Shown here: positions 1 to 5,711 of the stretch, piece after piece
How positions within the stretch are numbered: position 1 is the stretch's first letter
Layout of the letters: every line of letters begins with the position of its first letter
NCBI GenBank assembly: GCA_018668095.1
Contig: JABIQF010000192.1
Span: 1-5,711 of the forward strand
Direction of reading: 5' to 3'
Length of the DNA: 5,711 nt
Source of the DNA: Cellvibrionales bacterium
GTDB taxonomy: Bacteria; Pseudomonadota; Gammaproteobacteria; Pseudomonadales; UBA7434
Notes under the pieces: generated by a model
The model's input: only the letters and a program-made list of their open reading frames with translations
Database searches by the model: none
What the model was told of the DNA's origin: nothing
Program-made: the position numbers and the translations under genes

Positions 1-128
1 ACCAAGGCAAACCGAGCACTGAGTTTATGCGCTTTGGTGACCGCGTTGAAATAGAAATGCTGAATACCCAAGGAAAATCAATTTTTGGAAAAATCGATCA
101 AAGTGTTGAACCCTTCAATGTTAAATGA
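1..128 (+). CDS. Fumarylacetoacetate hydrolase family protein, 3' end only
   Basis: Only the last 41 codons are in the window; the reading frame begins at base 3 and ends at TGA 126-128. The tail carries FMRFGDRVEIEML followed by SIFGKIDQSVEP. This resembles the C-terminal strands of bacterial FAH-family hydrolases, which end in a [F/Y]-x-x-FGD-x-V-x-IEM-x-D-x-x-G-x-S-x-F-G-x-I pattern. If it is a true fumarylacetoacetase, it cleaves fumarylacetoacetate to fumarate and acetoacetate, the last step of cytosolic tyrosine degradation, with a divalent metal. The active-site residues lie upstream of the window, so the exact substrate cannot be confirmed. The neighbouring maiA, whose product makes fumarylacetoacetate, strongly favours this role over other FAH-fold hydrolases. 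Its 3' end overlaps the preferred start of the next gene by 11 bases, which indicates one transcript. Confidence 0.8.
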   Translation, partial: QGKPSTEFMRFGDRVEIEMLNTQGKSIFGKIDQSVEPFNVK

Positions 129-153
129 TGATCCTTCAATGGCCGATGATGAC
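112..153 (+). repeat. 21-bp imperfect tandem duplication at a gene junction
   Basis: Copy one is 112-132 and copy two is 133-153. Both begin CCTTCAATG and both contain ATGATGA seven bases before the end; 16 of 21 positions match. The unit is a multiple of three, so the aminotransferase frame reads through it as PSM-x-NDD then PSM-x-DDD. Each copy supplies a candidate start codon (118 and 139). The first copy contains the stop codon of the upstream gene. Confidence 0.7.
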
Positions 154-1422
154 CCCATTTTTCGTTTGCTAATGGAATATCGTCAAGATTCTCGTGACGA
201 TAAAATCGACTTAGGCATTGGTGTTTACCGTGATGATAATAATCAATCACCGGTATTTACAGCCGTTAAAGCGGCAGAGCAATGGCGTGTCGATACCGAA
301 ACTGAAAAGGCCTATATCGGTCCATTAGGAGATTTAGGCTTCTGTGATGCCCTAACATCCCTCGCATTGGGAGAGCCATTAGCAGCTGAGTTATCAAGCC
401 GAATAGCCTTTGCTCAAACACCGGGCGGCGTTGGCGCACTGCGATTAGCCTTTGAGTTATTGCAAAACCAAAAGTCTGATATGACCTTATGGATAAGTGA
501 TACCACTTGGCAAGTTCATAGACCCATTGCCGAGACTGTTGGTCTTAATATAAAAACCTATCCCTATTATGTTGAGCGAGACAGTATAAAGGGTGCATCG
601 GGTTTATCAGATGCATGCGAAGACATCACCACTGTTGGTCGGCGGTCCATTAAGCATACCTTAAAACAATTAAATGAAGCGGCAGTGGGGGATGCGATTT
701 TATTGCAAGCCAGTTGTCATAATCCAACCGGGCTAGATTTTTCGCCGCAAGAGTGGGATGAACTCGTACAACTTTGTCTTGATAAACAATTAATGCCTAT
801 TATTGATATGGCTTATCACGGTTTAGGTAAAGGTTTAGAAGCTGAACGCTATGGCTTACAGGTATTTGCGCAGCGAGTACCACAGTTATTGCTGTGTTAT
901 ACCTGCTCAAAAAACTTTGGCTTATACCGCGATCGTGTTGGCATGTTATTGGTGTTAGCCGAAAATCCCCATCAACAAAATCATGCCGAAAAACAGTTAA
1001 TGCAGTTAGCCACGCGGCATTATTTTACGCCACCGGCCCATGGCGCCAGTTTAGTAAAAAAGATACTGCAAGATAAATCCTTAAAAATGCGTTGGTTAGC
1101 CGAGCTAGAACAAATGCGATTGCGATTAATGACTGTGCGCCAAGCTATTGTGAATGGCTTAGCCAGCAGTGAAGCTGCAGCACTGAGAGATTGGCGGTTT
1201 TTAACCGATGGCGGAGGCATGTTTGCACTGTTTCCTTTATCCGTAGCAGAAATTAAAACGCTAAAGCAAGAAGAGGGTATTTATTTGGTTGATAACGGCC
1301 GAGTTAACTTGTCAGGTTTAAACCCCGACAATATTGCTTTGGCGTTAGCGGCCATCATTAAAGTGATTGATCAACAATTAATGAATCCATTCAATAGTAG
1401 CGGTGCAAACTATGCCAATTAA
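118..1422 (+). CDS. Aspartate/aromatic amino acid aminotransferase, family I (AspC/TyrB type)
   Basis: This is a PLP enzyme of fold type I, cytosolic, 434 residues from the ATG at 118 (E. coli AspC and TyrB are just under 400). Visible landmarks are LGIGVYRDD, PGGVGALRL, a Trp140-type residue at W131, HNPTG with N202, DMAY with D230 and Y233, SKNFGLYRDRVG with Schiff-base lysine K265 and phosphate-binding R273, PPAHGAS near 305-311, and GRVNLSGLNPDN, which carries the Arg386-type carboxylate binder. In this cluster it most likely transaminates tyrosine to 4-hydroxyphenylpyruvate, as phhC/tyrB products do. Oddities are a Thr (T299) where the Arg292 equivalent is expected, and about 20 extra residues near 155-178. 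Start choice: ATG 118 leaves 11 residues before DPI, as in AspC. A TTG at 85 has an AAGGA ten bases upstream but would lie deep in the previous gene. ATG 139 would give 427 residues. The gene ends in a tandem TAATAA. Confidence 0.9.
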   Translation: MLNDDPSMADDDPIFRLLMEYRQDSRDDKIDLGIGVYRDDNNQSPVFTAVKAAEQWRVDTETEKAYIGPLGDLGFCDALTSLALGEPLAAELSSRIAFAQTPGGVGALRLAFELLQNQKSDMTLWISDTTWQVHRPIAETVGLNIKTYPYYVERDSIKGASGLSDACEDITTVGRRSIKHTLKQLNEAAVGDAILLQASCHNPTGLDFSPQEWDELVQLCLDKQLMPIIDMAYHGLGKGLEAERYGLQVFAQRVPQLLLCYTCSKNFGLYRDRVGMLLVLAENPHQQNHAEKQLMQLATRHYFTPPAHGASLVKKILQDKSLKMRWLAELEQMRLRLMTVRQAIVNGLASSEAAALRDWRFLTDGGGMFALFPLSVAEIKTLKQEEGIYLVDNGRVNLSGLNPDNIALALAAIIKVIDQQLMNPFNSSGANYAN

Positions 1423-1435
1423 TAAGCCAAAGGTA

Positions 1436-2077
1436 ATGGATTTTTGCTTACATAATTATCACCGCTCATCTGCCGCTTACCGCGTGCGTATCGCCTTAGC
1501 GCTAAAGAATATTCCTAGCGATACCGCAACCGTTAATCTATTAGACGGTCAGCAGCAATCACCCGAATACCTTGCTATTAATCCACAGGGTTTAGTGCCG
1601 GCACTTTGTACTGAAAGTCATGTCTTAACTCAATCGCTTGCCATTATTGAATATCTGAACGAGCGTTATCCATCACCGGCGTTGTTACCTGAAGATTTAC
1701 TGGCTAAGGCGCAGGTGCGCGCTATGGCGCAGCAAATTGCGATAGATATACACCCGCTCAATAATTTACGAGTGTTGAATTATCTTAAAGATAATTTTAA
1801 TTGCAGCGACAGTGAAAAAACACAATGGATAAGCCATTGGATAACGCAAGGTTTTGCCGCGCTAGAAAAGACACTAGCAGCGCAAAATAAAGATGTGGGT
1901 TCATCAAATAATGCTTATTGCTTTGGTTCTCAACCAAGCCTTGCCGATATTTGTCTTATTCCGCAGGTCTATAACGCAAAACGATTTGGTGTTGCTATGC
2001 AGGCTTATCCCAATATCAATGCCATTGTTGAGCACTGTAATCGTTTACCGGCCTTTATTACGGCGGCGCCAAATTAA
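1436..2077 (+). CDS. maiA: Maleylacetoacetate isomerase (zeta-class glutathione S-transferase)
   Basis: The product isomerises 4-maleylacetoacetate to 4-fumarylacetoacetate in the cytosol using glutathione as cofactor, the next-to-last step of homogentisate degradation. From ATG 1436 it has 213 residues, the normal family length. The N-terminal thioredoxin-like domain (about 1-80) opens with the zeta-class signature HRSSAAYRVRIALALK, where the bacterial SSAAYRV replaces the SSCSWRV of animal enzymes. It continues through NPQGLVPAL and the glutathione-contacting QSLAIIEYLNERYP. The helical C-terminal domain shows DIHPLNNLRVLNYL and PSLADICLIPQVYNAKRF, both typical of MaiA. Upstream in-frame starts exist at ATG 1412, which would overlap the aminotransferase stop by 11 bases, and GTG 1403. 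ATG 1436 is preferred because family members begin only a few residues before the RSS motif, but its AAAGG lies just 2 bases upstream, too close for a good ribosome site. It ends in tandem stops TAATAG. Confidence 0.93.
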   Translation: MDFCLHNYHRSSAAYRVRIALALKNIPSDTATVNLLDGQQQSPEYLAINPQGLVPALCTESHVLTQSLAIIEYLNERYPSPALLPEDLLAKAQVRAMAQQIAIDIHPLNNLRVLNYLKDNFNCSDSEKTQWISHWITQGFAALEKTLAAQNKDVGSSNNAYCFGSQPSLADICLIPQVYNAKRFGVAMQAYPNINAIVEHCNRLPAFITAAPN

Positions 2078-2138
2078 TAGCAATCGCCAACAACTTATGC
2101 CCTTAAGCCAGCAAGCCGTCTTAACGAGTAACGCTTAA

Positions 2139-3545
2139 ATGACGAAAAATATAAAACATACCTTTGCTCAAAGCGGTTGGTCTCCCGACAGCTGGCGCGC
2201 GCATACCGCATTGCAACAGCCCATATATAACGATATATCTGAGGTGCGCAGTGTGGAGTCGCAGTTACAGTCGTTACCAGCATTAGTTTCTATGGCAGAA
2301 ATAGAGCAATTAAAAATTAAACTAGCGGCCGCTTGTAACGGCGAAGCCTTTTTATTACAAGGCGGTGACTGCGCAGAAACCTTTGCCGATTTCTCCACGC
2401 CCAGCATTCAAAATTTATTTAAAGTACTTATGCAAATGGCTGTAGTGCTGACATATGCGGGTCGCGTACCCGTAATAAAAGTAGGGCGCATTGCCGGCCA
2501 GTTTGCCAAACCACGCAGCACCAATGTTGAAGTTAGAGACGGTGTTTCTTTACCCTCATTTCGCGGCGATATTATTAATGGTATTGAATTCTCTGCAGCC
2601 GCGCGTCAGGCCAATCCTCAACGTATGTTGCAGGCCTATCATCAATCTATGGCGACGGTGAATTTATTACGCTCATTCACGCTAGATGGCCTAGCCGATT
2701 TACACCAAGTCAATGCATGGAACTTAGATTTTGTGCGCGCCAACCCAGCATGCGAACGTTATAAACAATTAGCCGATCAACTCTGTGATGCCTTGGCGTT
2801 TATGGAAGTCTGCGGGGTGAGTAGTGCAACCACGCCGGCACTGCGGCAGACAGAAGTGTTTACCTCTCATGAAGCGCTCTTGTTGAACTATGAGCAAAGT
2901 CTTTTGCAGCAGGTAAATAGTCGAGCAAATACCGATGTGGTTACTGGTGCTTATTATGCAATGTCCGCTCATATGTTATGGATAGGCGAGCGCACCCGTC
3001 AGCTTAATGGTGCGCATGTAGAGTTTTTGCGTGGTGTGCAAAATCCCTTAGGCATAAAAATAAGCAGCGCTATTGAGCCTGCTGAGTTAAGCGCATTAAT
3101 CCAGCGTTTAAACCCCAACAATATTGCCGGACGCATAACCTTAATTAGCCGTATGGGCGCAGACAATACCGCGCGTCATTTACCTGCGTTAGCGCAGCGT
3201 GTCGCCAGTGAAGGTCATAAAGTGGTTTGGTCCTGCGACCCTATGCATGGCAATACCATTAAAACAGCTAACGGTATGAAAACACGCTCTTTCGATAGCA
3301 TTATGAGTGAGATAGAACAATTTTTTGCCGTGCTACCAGCTTATGGGCAATACCCCGGCGGCCTGCATCTTGAAATGACAGGCGCGCATGTTACCGAATG
3401 CGTGGGTGGTGCTTATCATATTTCCGAAACGGATTTAGCCAGTTGTTATAAAACGCAATGTGATCCACGTTTAAATGCCCAGCAAGTATTAGAGCTCTCT
3501 TTTAGAGTGGCTGAACTCATCCGTGGTGATACAGCGCGTACTTAG
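2139..3545 (+). CDS. 3-deoxy-7-phosphoheptulonate (DAHP) synthase, class II
   Basis: The product condenses phosphoenolpyruvate with erythrose 4-phosphate to DAHP, the first committed step of the shikimate pathway. It has 468 residues, close to the 462 of the M. tuberculosis enzyme. All four metal ligands of the class can be placed: C78 in GGDCAETF, H370 in CDPMHGNTI, E412 in HLEMTG and D442 in CDPRLN. AGQFAKPRS, the RGD after LPSF, WIGERTRQ, and ECVGGAYHISETDLA are also characteristic. The N-terminal GWSPDSWRA resembles the pseudomonad primary-metabolism form (PA2843 type) more than the mycobacterial N-terminus. Class II enzymes are often feedback-regulated by aromatic amino acids, but the sequence does not say which one acts here. 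The gene starts 62 bases after maiA ends with only a weak GAG upstream. It is the one biosynthetic member of an otherwise degradative run. Confidence 0.95.
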   Translation: MTKNIKHTFAQSGWSPDSWRAHTALQQPIYNDISEVRSVESQLQSLPALVSMAEIEQLKIKLAAACNGEAFLLQGGDCAETFADFSTPSIQNLFKVLMQMAVVLTYAGRVPVIKVGRIAGQFAKPRSTNVEVRDGVSLPSFRGDIINGIEFSAAARQANPQRMLQAYHQSMATVNLLRSFTLDGLADLHQVNAWNLDFVRANPACERYKQLADQLCDALAFMEVCGVSSATTPALRQTEVFTSHEALLLNYEQSLLQQVNSRANTDVVTGAYYAMSAHMLWIGERTRQLNGAHVEFLRGVQNPLGIKISSAIEPAELSALIQRLNPNNIAGRITLISRMGADNTARHLPALAQRVASEGHKVVWSCDPMHGNTIKTANGMKTRSFDSIMSEIEQFFAVLPAYGQYPGGLHLEMTGAHVTECVGGAYHISETDLASCYKTQCDPRLNAQQVLELSFRVAELIRGDTART

Positions 3546-3648
3546 GTTTTTTTAGCGTTTGGTTCATGGCGTCTAATACGCACAGCCAGCCATATTTTTG
3601 CAGCAATAATTTTTTTTGAATTGACAATCAAAACGACACGGCCCATTT

Positions 3649-5427
3649 ATGAATCAACAAAGTATTATTAATAACTTGCCTTCTCACTTGCAGCCCTTTG
3701 CTGCACTGCAGCATTATCAGCGTTATAACGCGCGTGATCATGCCGTATGGCGTTTTCTGTTACATCAATTACGACAGAATCTAGCGCAAACAGCACATGC
3801 CGTTTATATCGATGGCTTAACGCGAACGGGTATTTCTCTTGAAGCCATTCCTCGCATTGAAGATATTAATAGCTGTTTAGAAAAGCTGGGCTGGCACGCA
3901 GTTGTTGTCGATGGTTTTTTACCGCCGGCTATATTTATGGAGTTTCAGGCGCATAGAGTGCTGCCCATAGCTGTCGACATGCGCAGCATAGATCATATGT
4001 TATATACGCCAGCGCCTGATATTGTCCATGAGTCGGCAGGCCATCTCCCTTTTATTGTTGATGTTGATTACGCTGAATTTTTGCAGCGTTTTGGTGAGCT
4101 AGGTATGCATGCCATTGCCAACAAAGATGATATTGCCGTCTATGAAGCCGTGCGGCATTTATCCATTGTTAAAGAAGCGGTTAATAGTAGTGAGCAGATC
4201 ATTACTGAAGCTGAACAAGCGCTAGAAGCCGCTATTGCTGCGAACCATGAGGTATCAGAAGCGGCTTTGTTAGCGCGTCTCCACTGGTGGACAGTGGAGT
4301 ATGGTTTAGTCGGTGAGGTGGATGATTATAAAATTTTTGGTGCCGGTTTATTGTCGTCGCTGGGTGAAAGTGTGAGTTGCCTCAGTAACACTAAAGTGAA
4401 TAAGCTGCCCTTAACCGTAGACGCTATAGCAACAACCTATGATATTACTCATCAGCAACCGCAATTATTTGTCACTAAAAACTGTCGTCATTTAACCCAA
4501 GTGTTAGAAGAATTTGGTCGGCAAATGTGTGTTAATCGCGGCGGTCCTGCCAGTTTGCAGCAGGCCGTTAAAGCGCAAACCGTTAATACTGCTGTGAGCA
4601 ATAGTGGCTTAGCTATTTCGGGTTGTTTTAATCATATCATCACCGATGTTGTCGGCAATGTTACTTATATTAAAACTACGGGTGCTACGCAGCTTTCCTA
4701 TAAGCATAAACAGCTGCCTGGTCATGGTATTGATTATCACGCACAAGGATTTGGTTCACCACTAGGGCGGCTGCAATCGTTAGAGCGTTGCCTGTCGAGC
4801 TACACCATCGATGAACTAAAGCAGCAAGGTATTGCAGAGGGCTTGCATGTAACGTTGAATTTTTTATCGGGTATTTGTGTGGTGGGTGAGTTAACCCATA
4901 TTGTGAGGCGAGAGCAAAAAAATATTCTAATGCGTTTTGAGCAATGCACAGTTACCGCATTAAATGGTGATGTTTTATTTGATCCAAGTTGGGGTGTATA
5001 CGATATGGCAGTGGCCGATGCTATTGATGCTGTTTTTGGTGGTACGGCAGATCCGCAGCACTATGCATTGTATGCCGCGCCATCGGAACAAAGCACCCAG
5101 CTGCCCAGCTATGATGATAAAACCCGTCATGTTTTTTCTTTATACCAGCAAGTACGTGATCTTAGAGAGTCGCTATTAGTTGATGCTGATAATCAAACGA
5201 CAAAGGCCGCTGCATTAAAACTATCAAAGCAGATTATTCAGCAAGCCAGTGATGAATGGTTACTGTTATTTGAAGCCATTGAGCTTATTGATAGTTTAAA
5301 TAAATCCGATGACTTATTACTGCTGCGTGAAAGTTTAGCAACGACATTGGCTATCGAAGGTGAGTGTGCCAATGAAGAAAAACGCTGTGTTATTAATTAT
5401 GCGATTTCACGGTTGTCAGTGTCGTAA
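3649..5427 (+). CDS. phhA: Aromatic amino acid hydroxylase, long form (phenylalanine 4-monooxygenase-like)
   Basis: This is a non-haem iron, tetrahydropterin-dependent monooxygenase; here it probably converts phenylalanine to tyrosine. It has 592 residues, about twice the classical bacterial PhhA. The iron triad is visible: H127 and H132 in PDIVHESAGH, and E217 in HWWTVEYGLVGE, matching human PAH H285, H290 and E330. MRSIDHMLYTPAPD precedes the first His as in the family. There is no N-terminal ACT regulatory domain. Ligands two and three are 85 residues apart, against about 40 in PAH, because of a helical, Ala/Glu-rich insertion near 150-205. After the catalytic part (to about 320) comes a segment I cannot assign to a named domain: a strand-rich region (about 395-465) and a charged helical tail (about 490-592). 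The long form resembles enzymes known from Bacillus and Bacteroidetes. ATG 3649 is the only workable start and has no clear Shine-Dalgarno. Specificity for Phe rather than Tyr or Trp is inferred from context; the symbol is by function. Confidence 0.88.
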   Translation: MNQQSIINNLPSHLQPFAALQHYQRYNARDHAVWRFLLHQLRQNLAQTAHAVYIDGLTRTGISLEAIPRIEDINSCLEKLGWHAVVVDGFLPPAIFMEFQAHRVLPIAVDMRSIDHMLYTPAPDIVHESAGHLPFIVDVDYAEFLQRFGELGMHAIANKDDIAVYEAVRHLSIVKEAVNSSEQIITEAEQALEAAIAANHEVSEAALLARLHWWTVEYGLVGEVDDYKIFGAGLLSSLGESVSCLSNTKVNKLPLTVDAIATTYDITHQQPQLFVTKNCRHLTQVLEEFGRQMCVNRGGPASLQQAVKAQTVNTAVSNSGLAISGCFNHIITDVVGNVTYIKTTGATQLSYKHKQLPGHGIDYHAQGFGSPLGRLQSLERCLSSYTIDELKQQGIAEGLHVTLNFLSGICVVGELTHIVRREQKNILMRFEQCTVTALNGDVLFDPSWGVYDMAVADAIDAVFGGTADPQHYALYAAPSEQSTQLPSYDDKTRHVFSLYQQVRDLRESLLVDADNQTTKAAALKLSKQIIQQASDEWLLLFEAIELIDSLNKSDDLLLLRESLATTLAIEGECANEEKRCVINYAISRLSVS

Positions 5428-5497
5428 AGGTATTGCTGAGTAGGATGAATAAAACTGTAAGTGGGTTTTTCTTAATATTGACTTACTCGCTGGCTCA

Positions 5498-5646
5498 GTG
5501 ATCGCTGCCTCAGAAGTGTTGGTAAATCGAACCTCTTTGCTTTTAATGATGAACAATGGGTCGAGTTTCAGGCGGCTCTAGATGTTAGCCCTAAGAGCAA
5601 GCTAGCGCTCAAGCAGTTGTTATCAAGGCCGGGTTTATTTAACTGA
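5498..5646 (+). pseudogene. Frameshifted remnant of a DUF1778/TacA-like antitoxin
   Basis: From 5533 to TGA 5644-5646 one frame reads LFAFNDEQWVEFQAALD followed by SPKSKLALKQLLSRPGLFN. This is the C-terminal pattern of DUF1778 (TacA family) antitoxins: a FxLxDEQWxxFxxALD motif, then a Pro/Lys linker and LLxxPxxF at the end. Immediately upstream, the next frame (5498-5533) reads VIAASEVLVNRT, which resembles the helix that precedes the motif in these proteins. Joining the two requires restoring one base around 5530-5534. The N-terminal ribbon-helix-helix DNA-binding part is absent: further upstream, neither frame gives a convincing match and there is no usable start. In intact systems the partner is a GNAT-type acetyltransferase toxin encoded downstream; none is seen before the window ends. 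The family match is from memory of the motif, so it is likely rather than certain. Confidence 0.65.
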
Positions 5647-5647
5647 G

Positions 5648-5711
5648 AACCTCTTTGTCAAAAGCAACCTCTTAGTCAAAACCAACCTCTTAGTCAAAAC
5701 CAACCTCTTAG
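5648..5711 (+). repeat. 18-bp tandem repeat array, about 3.6 copies, cut by window edge
   Basis: The copies are 5648-5665 (AACCTCTTTGTCAAAAGC), 5666-5683 and 5684-5701 (both AACCTCTTAGTCAAAACC), and a partial 5702-5711. Copies two and three are identical; the first differs at three positions (T for A, and GC for CC at the end shifted within the unit). There are no spacers, so it is not a CRISPR array. The period is divisible by three, and one forward frame stays open as NLLVKT repeats, but no start codon lies upstream in that frame. The true array length is unknown because it continues past the edge. Confidence 0.9.

Noticed and set aside
85..117. TTG at 85 as the aminotransferase start
   Set aside because: It has an AAGGA upstream, but would overlap the FAH gene by 44 bases and add residues with no counterpart in the family; kept only as an alternative.
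2095..2407. Reverse-strand open frames overlapping the maiA/DAHP synthase region
   Set aside because: They lie antisense to clearly conserved coding sequence and their products resemble nothing known; they are shadows.
3541..3575. Terminator after the DAHP synthase (T7 run at 3547-3553)
   Set aside because: No GC-rich stem directly precedes the T run. A 4-bp GCGT/ACGC stem further on (around 3569-3581) is too short and is not followed by a T run.
3621..3649. TTGACA as a -35 promoter element for the hydroxylase
   Set aside because: At 17-base spacing the -10 position is CATTTA, a poor match that runs into the start codon, so transcription would begin inside the gene; no later start codon is plausible.
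5457..5486. Inverted repeat GTAAGT/ACTTAC after the hydroxylase as a terminator
   Set aside because: The stem is six AT-rich pairs with an 18-base loop and no T run after it; the T5 lies inside the loop. It could be chance.
5444..5500. Small reading frame starting ATGAATAAAACT
   Set aside because: Only 18 codons, no well-spaced ribosome site, and no recognisable sequence; it also crosses into the antitoxin remnant in another frame.
5648..5711. CRISPR array
   Set aside because: The units are directly adjacent with no spacers and are too short for CRISPR repeats.

Overview
The window holds one strand of aromatic-amino-acid genes from what looks like a gammaproteobacterium of moderate GC content. 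This placement is an inference. It rests on the pseudomonad-style class II DAHP synthase (start motif WSPDSWRA), on a proteobacterial homogentisate-pathway gene set, and on tight co-directional packing. No rRNA, tRNA, CRISPR array or intact mobile element is visible.

Layout, all on the + strand: the 3' end of a fumarylacetoacetate hydrolase family gene (1-128); a family I aspartate/aromatic aminotransferase (about 118-1422); maleylacetoacetate isomerase maiA (about 1436-2077); a class II DAHP synthase (2139-3545); and a 592-residue long-form aromatic amino acid hydroxylase (3649-5427). The last 284 bases contain no intact gene. They hold a frameshifted remnant of a DUF1778/TacA-like antitoxin and then an 18-bp tandem repeat that runs off the window edge.

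Four of the five main genes fit one route. The hydroxylase would convert phenylalanine to tyrosine, and the aminotransferase tyrosine to 4-hydroxyphenylpyruvate. After two steps not encoded here (HPPD and homogentisate dioxygenase), MaiA and the FAH-type hydrolase would give fumarate and acetoacetate. The fifth gene, DAHP synthase, catalyses the first committed step of aromatic biosynthesis, so it sits oddly inside a degradative cluster.

The points most worth a second look are the biosynthetic gene inside the catabolic cluster, the aminotransferase that appears to have Thr where the family has the substrate-binding Arg292, the hydroxylase with a long insertion between its iron ligands and a large uncharacterised C-terminal half, and the antitoxin remnant whose frameshift lies in an 11-mer shared with the adjoining repeat. 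None of these amounts to a demonstrated new system.
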